Below, piece after piece: positions 19,612-29,333 of a stretch of DNA of 64,000 bases. The translations under genes and the position numbers were made by a program. The first letter of the stretch is position 1; the number at the start of each line of letters is the position of its first letter. The notes under the pieces are model-generated. The model did no database searches. It was given only the letters and a program-made list of their open reading frames with translations, and was not told where the DNA came from. The DNA is from Pseudomonas sp. C2B4 (GTDB lineage: Bacteria > Pseudomonadota > Gammaproteobacteria > Pseudomonadales > Pseudomonadaceae). The DNA lies in the NCBI RefSeq assembly GCF_013359695.1, contig NZ_JABFMU010000015.1:48266-112265 (forward strand), read 5' to 3'.

Positions 19612-21219
19612 ATGCAAAGCAAAACCTTGACCGGTGGCCAGGCGCTGGTGCGTCTGCTGGCCAACTACGGCGTCGACACCGTGTTCGGCATTCCCGGCGT
19701 GCACACCCTGGAGCTGTATCGCGGCTTGCCCGGCAGCGGCATTCGCCACGTGCTGACCCGGCATGAACAAGGCGCCAGTTTCATGGCCGACGGCTATGCC
19801 CGGGTCAGCGGCAAACCCGGCGTGTGCTTCGTCATCACCGGCCCCGGCGTGACCAACGCCGCCACCGGTATCGGCCAGGCCTACGCCGATTCGATTCCGA
19901 TGCTGGTGATTTCCAGCGTCAACCACACCGCCAGCCTCGGCAAGGGCTGGGGCATCCTGCACGAGTGCCAGGATCAGCGCGCCATGACCGCGCCCATCAC
20001 CGCGTTCTCGGCAGTGGCCCTGACCGCCGAAGACCTGCCGGAGCTGATCGCCCGTGCCTACGCCGTGTTCGACAGCGAGCGTCCTCGCCCGGTGCACATC
20101 TCGGTGCCGCTGGACGTGTTGGCGGCACCGGTCGCCCGTGACTGGAGCCAAGACGTCGTGCGTCGTCCGGGGCGCGGCACGCCGGCCGCCACTGTACTGG
20201 ACGAAGCGGTGGCCAAACTGCAAGGCGCCAAACGACCCATGATCATCGCCGGCGGCGGCGCCTTGAATGCCGCCGCGCAATTGCAGGAACTGAGCACCCG
20301 TCTGGCCGCGCCGCTGTTCACCAGCGTCGCCGGCAAAGGCCTGCTGCCACCGGATGCGCCGCTGAATGCCGGTTCATCCCTGTGCGTCGAGCCGGGCTGG
20401 AACCTGATCGCCGAGGCCGACGTGGTGCTGGCGGTCGGCACGGAAATGGCCGACACCGATTTCTGGCGCGAACGCCTGCCGCTCAACGGCGAAGTGCTGC
20501 GGGTGGACATCGATCCGCGCAAGTTCAACGATTTCTACCCGTGCTCCGTGGCACTGCACGGGGATGCGCAACAGACGCTGGCGGCCTTGCTCGAACGCCT
20601 GTCGGCGGACGTGCGTGACGCCAACGCAGCCACGGCCAAAGTCGCGGCGCTGCGGGAAGCGATTCAGTCCGGTCATGGTCCGTTGCAGTCGATCCACCAG
20701 GCGATTCTGCAACGCATCGCCACCGAACTGCCCGCCGATGCCTTCATCAGCACCGACATGACCCAACTGGCCTACACCGGCAACTACGCGTTCGCCAGCC
20801 AGGCCACCCGCAGCTGGTTGCACCCGACCGGCTACGGCACCCTTGGCTACGGCTTGCCCGCGGGGATCGGCGCCAAGTTCGGCGCGCCGCAACGCCCGGG
20901 CCTGGTGCTGGTGGGCGATGGCGGTTTCCTCTACACCGCGCAGGAACTGGCGACGGCTGTCGAGGAACTGGACAGCCCGCTGGTGGTGTTGCTGTGGAAC
21001 AACGATGCACTGGGGCAGATCCGTGACGACATGATTGGCCTGGATATCGAGCCGATCGGTGTGCTGCCGCGCAACCCGGATTTCGCCGCCCTTGGCCGAG
21101 CCTTTGGCTGCACCGTGACTCAGCCGCAGAACCTCGCGGAACTGCAAACCGACCTGCGCCACGGCTTCAATCGCAATGGCGTCACCCTGATCGAGCTCAA
21201 GCATGCGTGCGTTCGCTGA
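19612..21219 (+). CDS. aruI: 2-ketoarginine decarboxylase (ThDP enzyme)
   Basis: 535-residue thiamine-diphosphate enzyme of the acetolactate synthase/benzoylformate decarboxylase superfamily. The N-terminal PYR domain has catalytic Glu52 in RHEQGASFMADGYARV; a central Rossmann-like domain follows, and the C-terminal PP domain has the ThDP/Mg motif GDG at residues 435-437 ending in LWNND. AruI decarboxylates 2-ketoarginine to 4-guanidinobutyraldehyde. The assignment rests on adjacency to an AruH-type aminotransferase and on overall synteny; from the fold alone an acetolactate synthase-like enzyme could not be excluded. I use the ATG at 19612, which has GAGGAA six bases upstream; an upstream ATG at 19594 lies inside the preceding gene. 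Confidence 0.82.
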   Translation: MQSKTLTGGQALVRLLANYGVDTVFGIPGVHTLELYRGLPGSGIRHVLTRHEQGASFMADGYARVSGKPGVCFVITGPGVTNAATGIGQAYADSIPMLVISSVNHTASLGKGWGILHECQDQRAMTAPITAFSAVALTAEDLPELIARAYAVFDSERPRPVHISVPLDVLAAPVARDWSQDVVRRPGRGTPAATVLDEAVAKLQGAKRPMIIAGGGALNAAAQLQELSTRLAAPLFTSVAGKGLLPPDAPLNAGSSLCVEPGWNLIAEADVVLAVGTEMADTDFWRERLPLNGEVLRVDIDPRKFNDFYPCSVALHGDAQQTLAALLERLSADVRDANAATAKVAALREAIQSGHGPLQSIHQAILQRIATELPADAFISTDMTQLAYTGNYAFASQATRSWLHPTGYGTLGYGLPAGIGAKFGAPQRPGLVLVGDGGFLYTAQELATAVEELDSPLVVLLWNNDALGQIRDDMIGLDIEPIGVLPRNPDFAALGRAFGCTVTQPQNLAELQTDLRHGFNRNGVTLIELKHACVR

Positions 21220-21260
21220 TCACTGACGTGGCACAAGAATCTGTAGCAACTGGCGAATCT

Positions 21261-21394
21261 GTGGTGAGGGGATTTATCCCCGTTCGGCGGCGCAGCCGTC
21301 GCAGACCCAGACGACGGGGTGGGCCTGAAACACTGCGATCTCCGGGTTTACGACTGCTTCGCAGCCGAACGGGGATAAATCCCCTCGCCACAAC
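21261..21394. repeat. Inverted GGGGATTTATCCCC-type repeat, copy 1
   Basis: Two arms carrying GAGGGGATTTATCCCCGTTCGG and its complement, about 80 bases apart and each arm itself palindromic. The same element occurs at 48233-48366 and 54516-54637. It is a second short repeat family, unlike the REP sequences. Confidence 0.85.
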
Positions 21395-21413
21395 TACGCC
21401 AGCTGTTACATCG

Positions 21414-21419
21414 ATCGTC
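21414..21419 (+). promoter_or_regulatory. TGTTAC half-motif upstream of aruH
   Basis: A lone TGTTAC, followed by ATCGAT rather than the full RR-CTT, 18 bases before the aruH start. It may be a weak copy of the locus motif or chance. Confidence 0.2.
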
Positions 21420-21436
21420 TTTATAGGAGGAAGGCC

Positions 21437-22627
21437 ATGCGCTTTTCCGATCTGACTCAACGAATCGCCGGTGACGGCGCTGCCGCCTGGGATATTCATT
21501 ACCGCGCACTGGCCATGCTGGAGCAGGGCAAGGACATTCTGCTGCTGTCGGTGGGCGACCCGGATTTCGATACGCCGCAGCCCATCGTGCAGGGCGCCAT
21601 CGACAGTTTGTTGTCCGGCAACACCCACTACGCCGAGGTACGCGGCAAGCGCGCCTTGCGTGAAGCCATCGCCAAACGTCACCGGCAGCGTAGCGGCCAA
21701 CTGGTCACGGCGGATCAGGTCACGGTGCTGGCCGGTGCGCAATGCGCGCTGTTCAGCGTGGCTCAGTGCGTGCTCAATCCAGGCGATGAAGTGATCGTTG
21801 CCGAACCGATGTACGTCACCTACGAAGCGGTATTCGGTGCCTGCGGTGCGGTGGTGGTACCGGTGCCGGTGCGCTCGGAAAATGGTTTCCGCGTACGGCC
21901 CGAAGACGTCGCGGCACGCATCACCCCGCGTACCCGTGCCCTGGCGCTCAACAGTCCGCACAACCCATCGGGGGCCAGCCTGCCGCGCAGCACCTGGCAG
22001 GCGCTGGCCGAATTGTGTATCGCCCACGACCTGTGGCTGATTTCCGATGAGGTCTACAGCGAGCTGTTGTTCGAAGGCGAACACATCAGCCCGGCGAGTC
22101 TGCCGGGCATGGCCGAACGCACCGCGACCCTCAACAGCCTGTCCAAATCCCACGCCATGACCGGTTGGCGCGTCGGCTGGGTGGTGGCGCCGCCGTCCTT
22201 GTCCGCGCACTTGGAAAACCTCGCGCTGTGCATGCTCTATGGCTCGCCGGATTTCATTCAGGACGCCGCCGTGGTGGCGCTGGAAAGCCAGCTGCCGGAA
22301 CTCGAAGCCATGCGCGAAGCCTATCGCCAGCGTCGGGATCTGGTCTGCGAAAGCCTGGCCGATTGCCCCGGTGTGCGTGCCTTGAAACCCGACGGCGGCA
22401 TGTTCGTGATGGTCGATATCCGCGAAACCGGGCTCAGCGCCCAGGCGTTTGCCGACCGCTTGTTGGATCGCCATGGCGTTTCAGTGCTGGCCGGTGAAGC
22501 GTTCGGCCCGAGCGCGGCCGGTCATATCCGCCTTGGGCTGGTGGTGGGGGCTGCACAACTGCGTGATGCCTGCCAGCGTATCGCTCGTTGCGCCGAAGAA
22601 CTGATGGAGGCTGAGGTTGATGCTTAA
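21437..22627 (+). CDS. aruH: Arginine:pyruvate transaminase
   Basis: 396-residue fold-type I PLP aminotransferase. Motifs: [14 protein letters not shown] near the N terminus, SPHNPSGA (substrate/PLP Asn), SDEVYSELLFEG, and the Schiff-base lysine Lys237 in [15 protein letters not shown]. AruH transfers the amino group of L-arginine to pyruvate, giving 2-ketoarginine and alanine. Length and position next to aruI fit. Its start has GGAGGAAGGCC upstream; the 3' end overlaps the aldehyde dehydrogenase start by eight bases, so these two are translationally coupled. A close paralogue with the lysine at the identical residue number forms the first half of the fused protein at 48515. Confidence 0.85.
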   Translation: MRFSDLTQRIAGDGAAAWDIHYRALAMLEQGKDILLLSVGDPDFDTPQPIVQGAIDSLLSGNTHYAEVRGKRALREAIAKRHRQRSGQLVTADQVTVLAGAQCALFSVAQCVLNPGDEVIVAEPMYVTYEAVFGACGAVVVPVPVRSENGFRVRPEDVAARITPRTRALALNSPHNPSGASLPRSTWQALAELCIAHDLWLISDEVYSELLFEGEHISPASLPGMAERTATLNSLSKSHAMTGWRVGWVVAPPSLSAHLENLALCMLYGSPDFIQDAAVVALESQLPELEAMREAYRQRRDLVCESLADCPGVRALKPDGGMFVMVDIRETGLSAQAFADRLLDRHGVSVLAGEAFGPSAAGHIRLGLVVGAAQLRDACQRIARCAEELMEAEVDA

Positions 22628-24035
22628 TTACAAGGCACTGTTTATTGATGGCCGCTGGCAAACCCCGTCAGGGCAAGGCGTCGCCGAGGTGATCAACCCG
22701 GCCACTGAAGAAATCGCCGGCAGCGTGCCGTTGGGCGATGAGCACGATGTCGACAACGCTGTGGCGGCGGCGCGCAAGGCCTTCGCCTCGTGGTCGCGTA
22801 CGCCGTCCAGTGTACGTGCCGGGTACATCCGCGCCCTGGCCGAACAACTGAAAGCCCGCGCCGATGAAATGGCGGCGGTGATCACCACCGAATTGGGCAT
22901 GCCGGTGCAATGGTCGCGTTCGGTGCAGGTTGACGGGCCGATCATCGGCCTTGAGCAGTACGTCGAACTGGCCGGCTTGATGGACGAAGTGCGCGAAGTC
23001 GGCAACTCGCTGGTGATCCGCGAAGCGGTGGGCGTCTGTGCCTTCATCAATCCGTGGAACTACCCGCTGCATCAGTTGATCGGCAAACTCGCGCCAGCGC
23101 TGGCCGCTGGCTGCACGGTGGTGGTCAAGCCGAGCCAGGAAACCCCGCTGCACGCGTTTTTGCTGGCGCAGATGATCGAGGACATCGGCCTGCCGGCCGG
23201 GGTGTTCAACCTGGTCAGCGGGCCGGGTTCGAAAGTCGGTGAAGCCCTGGCCAGGCACCCGGACGTGGACATGGTGTCGTTCACCGGCTCCACCGGCGCC
23301 GGTGTGCGGGTCTCGCAGGCAGCGGCACCTTCGGTCAAACGCGTGTGCCTGGAACTGGGTGGCAAATCGGCGCTGTTGATCGCCGACGATGCCGATCTGG
23401 ACGCCGCGGTGCGCTACGGCGTGCAGGACGTGATGATCAACTCCGGCCAGACCTGCACTGCGCTGACTCGCATGCTGCTGCCGGCCAGCCGTTATGCCGA
23501 GGCACTGGAGATCGCGCTGGAAGAAACCTTGAGCCTGAAGATGGGCGATCCGCTGGATCCGCAGAGCTTCCTCGGTCCGATGTGTTCCGCCGGGCAACGC
23601 CGCACTGTCCTCGATTACATCAAGGCCGGCCAGGAGGAGGGGGCACGCCTGTTGTGCGGTGGTGACGCGGCGCCGGAGTTCGAGCGCGGCTACTACGTCA
23701 GCCCGACGCTGTTTGCTGACGTCGACAACCGCATGCGCATCGCCCAGGAAGAAATCTTCGGTCCGGTGCTGTGCCTGATCCCTTACCAAAACGAAGCGCA
23801 AGCGATCCAGATCGCCAACGACTCGCCGTTCGGCCTGTCCAGTGGCGTCTGGGCCGGCAGCACCGAGCGCGCCTTGGAGCTGGGGCGGCAACTGCGGGCG
23901 GGTCAGTGTTTTCTCAATGGCGCGGCGTTCAACTATCAGGCGCCGTTCGGGGGCTACAAACAATCGGGTAATGGACGTGAATGGGGGGAAGAGGGGCTCA
24001 GCGAATTCGTCGAAGTGAAGGCGATCCAGGTGTGA
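22620..24035 (+). CDS. Aldehyde dehydrogenase, probably 4-guanidinobutyraldehyde dehydrogenase
   Basis: 471-residue NAD(P)-dependent aldehyde dehydrogenase. The nucleotide-binding region has NPWNYPLHQLIGKLAPALAAG and FTGSTGAG; the general base is Glu245 in LELGGKS and the catalytic thiol is Cys279 in NSGQTCTAL. The ATG at 22620 overlaps the end of aruH by eight bases. In the arginine transaminase route the AruI product 4-guanidinobutyraldehyde must be oxidised to 4-guanidinobutyrate, so this is the obvious assignment from context; sequence alone only says broad ALDH. A terminator-like hairpin follows. Confidence 0.83.
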   Translation: MLNYKALFIDGRWQTPSGQGVAEVINPATEEIAGSVPLGDEHDVDNAVAAARKAFASWSRTPSSVRAGYIRALAEQLKARADEMAAVITTELGMPVQWSRSVQVDGPIIGLEQYVELAGLMDEVREVGNSLVIREAVGVCAFINPWNYPLHQLIGKLAPALAAGCTVVVKPSQETPLHAFLLAQMIEDIGLPAGVFNLVSGPGSKVGEALARHPDVDMVSFTGSTGAGVRVSQAAAPSVKRVCLELGGKSALLIADDADLDAAVRYGVQDVMINSGQTCTALTRMLLPASRYAEALEIALEETLSLKMGDPLDPQSFLGPMCSAGQRRTVLDYIKAGQEEGARLLCGGDAAPEFERGYYVSPTLFADVDNRMRIAQEEIFGPVLCLIPYQNEAQAIQIANDSPFGLSSGVWAGSTERALELGRQLRAGQCFLNGAAFNYQAPFGGYKQSGNGREWGEEGLSEFVEVKAIQV

Positions 24036-24060
24036 CCGTTGGACATTCAAACATAAACAG

Positions 24061-24080
24061 CACCGGGCCCAGGCCCGGTG
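24061..24080 (+). terminator. Terminator-like hairpin
   Basis: CACCGGGCC and GGCCCGGTG form a 9-bp GC stem with a two-base gap at the centre, followed loosely by TCTTGCGTGGTTTT. It could end or attenuate the aruIH-ALDH transcript before the ABC genes. Confidence 0.55.
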
Positions 24081-24132
24081 TCTTGCGTGGTTTTGAACAG
24101 GTATTTCATTAGCGTTTATCAGGGGCAATGCA

Positions 24133-25734
24133 ATGAGCGATAACAAAAACAAGATTACTCAAGCGAACCATGAATTCAGTCTCCCTCGCAGGGACTTCTT
24201 GAAGTACAGCGCCACCGCCGCGGCGGTGGCCGGGGCGTTCTCCATGGGCTTGCCGTTTGGCGCCTTTGCTGCTGAAGCCACGCCAAAACCCGGTGGCGTG
24301 CTGCGCCTGGGCCTGGCCGGTGGCAGCACCACCGACTCCCGCGATCCGGGCTCCTGGGCCGACACCTTCACCTTCGTCGGCTTCTCGGCGGTCTATAACA
24401 CCCTCACCGAAATTGCCGTGGACGGCACCGCGATTCCCGAACTGGCAGAAAGCTGGACTTCCACTCCCGACGCGCGCGTCTGGACCTTCAAGGTTCGCCA
24501 GGGTGTGACCTTCCATAACGGCAAGACCCTGACCGCCGATGATGTGGTGGCCTCGATCCAGCATCACCTTGGGGAAAAATCCACCTCGGCGGCAAAAACC
24601 GTGTTGGGCGACGTGGCCAAGGTCAGCGCCAACGGCAGCGACAGCGTGGTGTTCGAACTGCACTCGGGCAACGCCGATTTCTCTTATGTGGTCGCCGATT
24701 ACCATCTGGTGATCATGCCGAGCAAGGACGGCGTGCCCGAGTGGCAGTCCAGCGTCGGCACCGGTGGCTATCGCCTCAAGGACTTCGAACCGGGCGTGCG
24801 CATGACCCTGGAGCGCAGCCCGGATTACTGGAAACCGGGCCGGGCGCACTTCGCCAGCGCCGAGCTGATCGCGATTGCCGATGGTGCGGCACGGGTCAAC
24901 GCGCTGGTGACCGGGCAGGTGGACGTGATCAACAAGGTCGACCTGAAAACCGTAGCGCTGCTCAAGCGCAACCCGAACCTGGTCATCGAGGAAACCAAGG
25001 GCGCCCAGCACTACACCTTCCCGATGCTCACCGACAGCCAGGTGTTCCAGAACAACGACGTCCGCTTGGCCATGAAACACGCGATCAACCGCGAAACCCT
25101 GTTGGCTTCGGTGCTGTACGGCTATGGCCTGGTCGGCAACGATCACCCGATCCAGCCCGGCAGTCGCTTCATCAATACCGCGCTGGAACAGCGCACCTAC
25201 GACCCGGACAAGTCGAAATTCCACTTGAAAAAGGCCGGCCTGGATTCGCTCAAGGTGCGCCTGCAAGCCTCTGACGCCGCGTATACCGGTGCGGTGGATG
25301 CCTCGGTGCTGTTCAAGGAGCAGGCCCGTGCCGCCGGGATCGACATCGATGTGGTACGCGAACCCGCCGACGGTTTCTTCTCCAACGTCTGGATGAAGCA
25401 GCCGTTCACCACCTCGTTCTGGTACAGCAGCCTGACCGCCGACCGCATGTTCAGCATCGGCTACGCCAAGGGCGCGGCGTGGAACGAAACCCACTGGGAC
25501 AACCCGCGCTTCAACCAGTTGCTCAATGCCGCCCGCGGCGAAATGAACGACCCGCTGCGCCGCGAGATGTACAACGAAATGCAGGCGCTGTGCCGCGATG
25601 ACGGCGGGGCGATCGTGCCGCTGTTCGCCAGCTCCGTGGCGGCGCGCTCCAACCGCGTGGTGCATGGCGGGCAGACCGCGCCCTACGGCGAGCTGGATGG
25701 GTTGCGGGTGATTGAGCGGTGGTGGCAGGCGTAA
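24133..25734 (+). CDS. Dipeptide/oligopeptide-type ABC substrate-binding protein with Tat signal
   Basis: 533-residue family 5 solute-binding protein. The N terminus has a twin-arginine motif (LPRRDFLKYS) and hydrophobic stretch ending at FAAEA, so export through Tat is expected. The body has VFELHSGNADFSYVV, GTGGYRLKDFEPG and the C-terminal LFASSVAARS region of the DppA/OppA/NikA class. It is followed by two permeases and a fused ATPase (same strand), all placed between the arginine genes and a quinone reductase. It might bind arginine-containing peptides, opine-like conjugates or guanidino compounds; substrate is unknown. A REP pair separates it from the permease genes. Confidence 0.85.
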   Translation: MSDNKNKITQANHEFSLPRRDFLKYSATAAAVAGAFSMGLPFGAFAAEATPKPGGVLRLGLAGGSTTDSRDPGSWADTFTFVGFSAVYNTLTEIAVDGTAIPELAESWTSTPDARVWTFKVRQGVTFHNGKTLTADDVVASIQHHLGEKSTSAAKTVLGDVAKVSANGSDSVVFELHSGNADFSYVVADYHLVIMPSKDGVPEWQSSVGTGGYRLKDFEPGVRMTLERSPDYWKPGRAHFASAELIAIADGAARVNALVTGQVDVINKVDLKTVALLKRNPNLVIEETKGAQHYTFPMLTDSQVFQNNDVRLAMKHAINRETLLASVLYGYGLVGNDHPIQPGSRFINTALEQRTYDPDKSKFHLKKAGLDSLKVRLQASDAAYTGAVDASVLFKEQARAAGIDIDVVREPADGFFSNVWMKQPFTTSFWYSSLTADRMFSIGYAKGAAWNETHWDNPRFNQLLNAARGEMNDPLRREMYNEMQALCRDDGGAIVPLFASSVAARSNRVVHGGQTAPYGELDGLRVIERWWQA

Positions 25735-25761
25735 GCGCCAGTCAAAACAATGAAGATCCAC

Positions 25762-25851
25762 TGTAGGAGTGAGCCTGCTCGCGATTAGGCCCTGTCAGAT
25801 ACATTTTTGGTGGCTGACACACCGCTATCGCGAGCAGGCTCGCTCCTACAG
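25762..25851. repeat. REP pair (BIME) after binding-protein gene
   Basis: Inverted REP pair (TAGGAGTGAGCCTGCTCGCGAT form) in the gap between the binding-protein and first permease genes. Confidence 0.9.
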
Positions 25852-25884
25852 TGGGAAATTGTGGTCGTCGTAAGGAATTACGCA

Positions 25885-26844
25885 GTGAACAGTATTTTCA
25901 AGCTGCTACTTCAGCGTCTGGCATTGGGGCTGTTATCGCTGTTTGCGGTGTCAGTGATCATTTTTCTCGCGGTCGGGATGCTTCCGGGCGATATCGCCCA
26001 GGCCATGCTCGGCCAGTCCGCCACCCCGGAAACCGTGGCGGCGTATCGGGCGCAACTGGGCCTGGACATGCCGCCGCTGACCCGCTTCGGGCACTGGATC
26101 TGGCACCTGCTGCAAGGTGACCTCGGCGTGTCGCTGGCTAACCAGCGGCCCATCGCCGAGCTGGTGGGCGCGCGCCTGGGCAACACCTTCAGCCTGGCGC
26201 TTTTGGCTGCACTGGTATCGGTGCCACTGGCGTTGCTGCTGGGTATGCTCGCGGCGTTGTATCGCAACAGCTGGTTCGACCGCCTGCTCAATACCTCGGC
26301 CCTGAGCGCGGTGTCGTTCCCCGAGTTCTTTGTCGCGTACATCCTGATTCTGGTGTTCGCGGTGAAACTCAACTGGTTCCCGAGCATTTCCAACCTGTCG
26401 CCCAACGCCTCGCTCGGTGAGGTACTGGAGCGTTCGGTGCTGCCGGTCGCGACCCTGAGCTTGGTCGTGATCGCGCAGATGATGCGCATGACCCGCGCTT
26501 CGTTGATCAATCTGCTCGCCAGTCCCTATATCGAGATGGCGCGGCTCAAGGGCATCAGCCAGTCGCGGATCATCTTCCGCCACGCCTTGCCCAATGCGCT
26601 GGCGCCCATCGTCAACGTGGTGGCGCTGAACCTGGCCTATCTGGTGGTGGGTGTGGTGGTGGTCGAGGTGGTGTTCGTCTATCCGGGTCTGGGTCAGTTG
26701 CTGGTGGATTCGGTGGCCAAGCGCGACATCCCGGTGGTGCAGGCCTGCAGCCTGATCTTCGCCGCGACCTACATCCTGCTCAACACCAGTGCCGACGTGC
26801 TGTCGATCGCCAGCAATCCACGCCTGATGCATCCGAAGGGGTAA
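25885..26844 (+). CDS. Dpp/Opp-type ABC permease, subunit 1
   Basis: 319-residue inner-membrane permease of the DppB/OppB group with about six transmembrane helices: a first helix near residues 10-32, and the EAA-type loop ASPYIEMARLKGISQSRIIFRH preceding the last helices. The start is a GTG at 25885 with AAGGA eight bases upstream; the open frame extends back into the REP, where starts look spurious. It pairs with the next permease (three bases between) to form the channel of the peptide-type importer. Confidence 0.83.
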   Translation: MNSIFKLLLQRLALGLLSLFAVSVIIFLAVGMLPGDIAQAMLGQSATPETVAAYRAQLGLDMPPLTRFGHWIWHLLQGDLGVSLANQRPIAELVGARLGNTFSLALLAALVSVPLALLLGMLAALYRNSWFDRLLNTSALSAVSFPEFFVAYILILVFAVKLNWFPSISNLSPNASLGEVLERSVLPVATLSLVVIAQMMRMTRASLINLLASPYIEMARLKGISQSRIIFRHALPNALAPIVNVVALNLAYLVVGVVVVEVVFVYPGLGQLLVDSVAKRDIPVVQACSLIFAATYILLNTSADVLSIASNPRLMHPKG

Positions 26845-26847
26845 GCC

Positions 26848-27675
26848 ATGAGCCTGTTCAAACAATTAGTACGGGCGCCGCTGAGCGCCAAATTCGGGCT
26901 GCTGGTGATTGTGCTGTACATCCTGGTGGCCGTGTTCGCGCCAGTATTGGCGCCGTTCGGCGAAACCCAGGTGGTGGGCGAAGGCTTCGCGCCCTGGGGC
27001 GGGCAGTTCCTGCTGGGTACCGATAACCTGGGGCGCGACATGTTCAGCCGCCTGGTCTACGGCGCGCGCAACACCCTGGGCATTGCCTTCCTGACCACGG
27101 TGCTGGCGTTCCTGCTCGGTGGACTCGGCGGTCTGATCGCGGCGATCAAGGGTGGTGCGATTGATCAGGGTTTGTCGCGGGTGGTGGACATCCTGATGGC
27201 GATTCCACAGTTGATTTTCGCCCTGCTGATCCTCAGCGTGGTCGGCACCACGGCGACGTCGCTGGTGCTGGTGATCGCGCTGCTGGATGCAACCCGGGTG
27301 TTTCGCCTCTCAAGGGCGGTGGCGATGAACGTGGTGGTGCAGGACTTCGTCGAAGCCGCGCGCCTGCGCGGTGAAGGGCTGTGGTGGCTGGTGACCCGGG
27401 AAGTGCTGCCCAATGCCGCCGCGCCACTGATTGCCGAATTCGGCCTGCGCTTCTGCTTCGTGTTCCTGTTCATCAGTGCGCTGTCGTTCCTCGGCCTGGG
27501 GATTCAACCGCCCACCGCCGACTGGGGCAGCATGGTGCGCGACAACGCCGTGCTGATCACCTTTGGCGACATCAGCCCGTTGCTGCCTGCGTTGGCCGTG
27601 GCGCTGATCACCGTGAGCGTCAATTTCGTCGTCGACTGGATGCTGCACAAGTCCAGCGGCCTCAAGGAGTGCTGA
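26848..27675 (+). CDS. Dpp/Opp-type ABC permease, subunit 2
   Basis: 275-residue permease of the DppC/OppC group: short cytosolic N terminus, first helix at about 15-35, periplasmic LGTDNLGRDMFSRLVYGAR motif of the family, EAA loop DFVEAARLRGEGLWWLVTREVLPNA, and final helices. It starts three bases after the previous permease and ends two bases before the ATPase start, so translational coupling is likely throughout. Confidence 0.85.
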   Translation: MSLFKQLVRAPLSAKFGLLVIVLYILVAVFAPVLAPFGETQVVGEGFAPWGGQFLLGTDNLGRDMFSRLVYGARNTLGIAFLTTVLAFLLGGLGGLIAAIKGGAIDQGLSRVVDILMAIPQLIFALLILSVVGTTATSLVLVIALLDATRVFRLSRAVAMNVVVQDFVEAARLRGEGLWWLVTREVLPNAAAPLIAEFGLRFCFVFLFISALSFLGLGIQPPTADWGSMVRDNAVLITFGDISPLLPALAVALITVSVNFVVDWMLHKSSGLKEC

Positions 27676-27677
27676 AC

Positions 27678-29324
27678 ATGACGACAAACAAACCTTTGCT
27701 GGAAATCCGCAGCCTGCACATCGAGGGTCACTACGAAGACGCCTGGCATCCATTGATCAAAGGCATCGACCTGACCCTGCAACGGGGCGAAGTGCTGGGG
27801 CTGATCGGTGAATCGGGGGCGGGCAAGTCAACCCTGGGTTTGTCGGCCATGGGCTACACCCGCGATGGCTGCCGGATCACTGGCGGCTCGGTGCAATTTG
27901 ACGGTATTGACCTGCTCAAGGCCAGGCCCGAAGCCCTGCGTCAATTGCGTGGCTTGCGCATTGCCTATGTCGCGCAAAGCGCGGCGGCCTCGTTCAACCC
28001 GGCCCATCGCTTGATCGACCAGCATGTGGAAACCGCCGTGAAGAACGGCGGCATGAGCCGCGAACAGGCCATGAACGAAGCGGTGGAACTGTACCGCGTG
28101 CTGCGCCTGCCCAACCCCGAGCAGATCGGCCAGCGCTATCCGCATCAGGTTTCCGGCGGCCAGTTGCAGCGGGTCATGACCGCCATGGCCATGGCCTGTC
28201 ATCCGGACCTGATCATCTTCGACGAACCGACCACCGCACTGGACGTCACCACCCAGATCGAAGTGCTGGCGGCGATTCGCGATGCGGTGAAAACCTACGG
28301 CAGCGCCGCGATCTACATCAGCCACGACCTGGCGGTGGTGGCGCAGATGGCCGACCGCATCATGGTGTTGCGCCACGGCAAACTGGTGGAAGAGGCCGAG
28401 ACCCGCCAGATGCTCGGCGACCCAAAGGAGGAGTACACCAAGTCGTTGTGGGCGGTGCGCAGCTTCCGCACCGAACCCAAGGCCTGTCCGCAGGAGGAAA
28501 AACCGCTGCTGGAATTGCGCAACAGCTGCGCCAGCTATGGTCATCAACCGGTGCTGCATGACGTGTCGTTGAAACTGTACAAGGGCCAGACCCTGGCGGT
28601 GATCGGCGAGTCCGGCAGCGGCAAGAGTTCGACGGCGCGGTTGATCACCGGCCTGTTGCCGCCCACCTACGGCGAAGTGCTGTACGACGGCCAGCCGCTG
28701 CCTGCCGACTTCCGTCAGCGCAGCAAGGAGCAATTGCGACGTATCCAGATGATCTACCAGATCCCCGATACGGCGCTCAATCCACGCCAGCGCATCGTCG
28801 ATATCATCGGCCGGCCGCTGACTTTCTACCTGGGCCTCAAGGGCAAGGCCATGCGCGCGCGGGTGGCCGAGCTGCTGGAGATGATCGAGCTGGACCCGGC
28901 AACCTTCATGGAGCGTCAGCCCCGCGAACTGTCCGGCGGACAAAAACAGCGGATTTGCATCGCTCGCGCCTTGGCGGCCGACCCGCAACTGATCATCTGC
29001 GACGAAGTTACCTCGGCCCTCGACCAACTGGTGGCCGAAGGCGTGCTCAAGTTGCTCAACCGCATTCAACAACAGTTGGGCGTCGCCTACCTGTTCATCA
29101 CCCATGACGTTGCCACCGTGCGGGCGATTGCCGATGAGGTGCTGGTGATGCAACGGGGCAGGGTGGTGGACCACGGCTCGCGCAGCCAGATTTTCACTCC
29201 GCCGCATCAGGATTACACCGGTCTGCTGTTCTCTTCGGAACCGCAAATGGACCCGGACTGGCTCGACCGCTTGCTGGCCACTCGCGCTGCAACGAATTCA
29301 AACCCTACGCTGGAAAAAGTCTAA
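27678..29324 (+). CDS. Fused dual-ATPase subunit of Dpp-type ABC transporter
   Basis: 548-residue protein with two ABC ATPase domains in tandem (DppD-DppF fused). Domain 1 (about 5-265): Walker A GESGAGKST, signature VSGGQLQRV, Walker B IIFDEPTTALD. Domain 2 (about 275-530): Walker A GESGSGKSS, signature LSGGQKQRICIARAL, Walker B IICDEVTSALD, in which the catalytic Glu is kept. It powers the two permeases upstream. The start at 27678 follows AAGGAGTGC. The ALD-Q-L and domain layout match YejF/GsiA-like proteins. Confidence 0.86.
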   Translation: MTTNKPLLEIRSLHIEGHYEDAWHPLIKGIDLTLQRGEVLGLIGESGAGKSTLGLSAMGYTRDGCRITGGSVQFDGIDLLKARPEALRQLRGLRIAYVAQSAAASFNPAHRLIDQHVETAVKNGGMSREQAMNEAVELYRVLRLPNPEQIGQRYPHQVSGGQLQRVMTAMAMACHPDLIIFDEPTTALDVTTQIEVLAAIRDAVKTYGSAAIYISHDLAVVAQMADRIMVLRHGKLVEEAETRQMLGDPKEEYTKSLWAVRSFRTEPKACPQEEKPLLELRNSCASYGHQPVLHDVSLKLYKGQTLAVIGESGSGKSSTARLITGLLPPTYGEVLYDGQPLPADFRQRSKEQLRRIQMIYQIPDTALNPRQRIVDIIGRPLTFYLGLKGKAMRARVAELLEMIELDPATFMERQPRELSGGQKQRICIARALAADPQLIICDEVTSALDQLVAEGVLKLLNRIQQQLGVAYLFITHDVATVRAIADEVLVMQRGRVVDHGSRSQIFTPPHQDYTGLLFSSEPQMDPDWLDRLLATRAATNSNPTLEKV

Positions 29325-29333
29325 GGAATCACC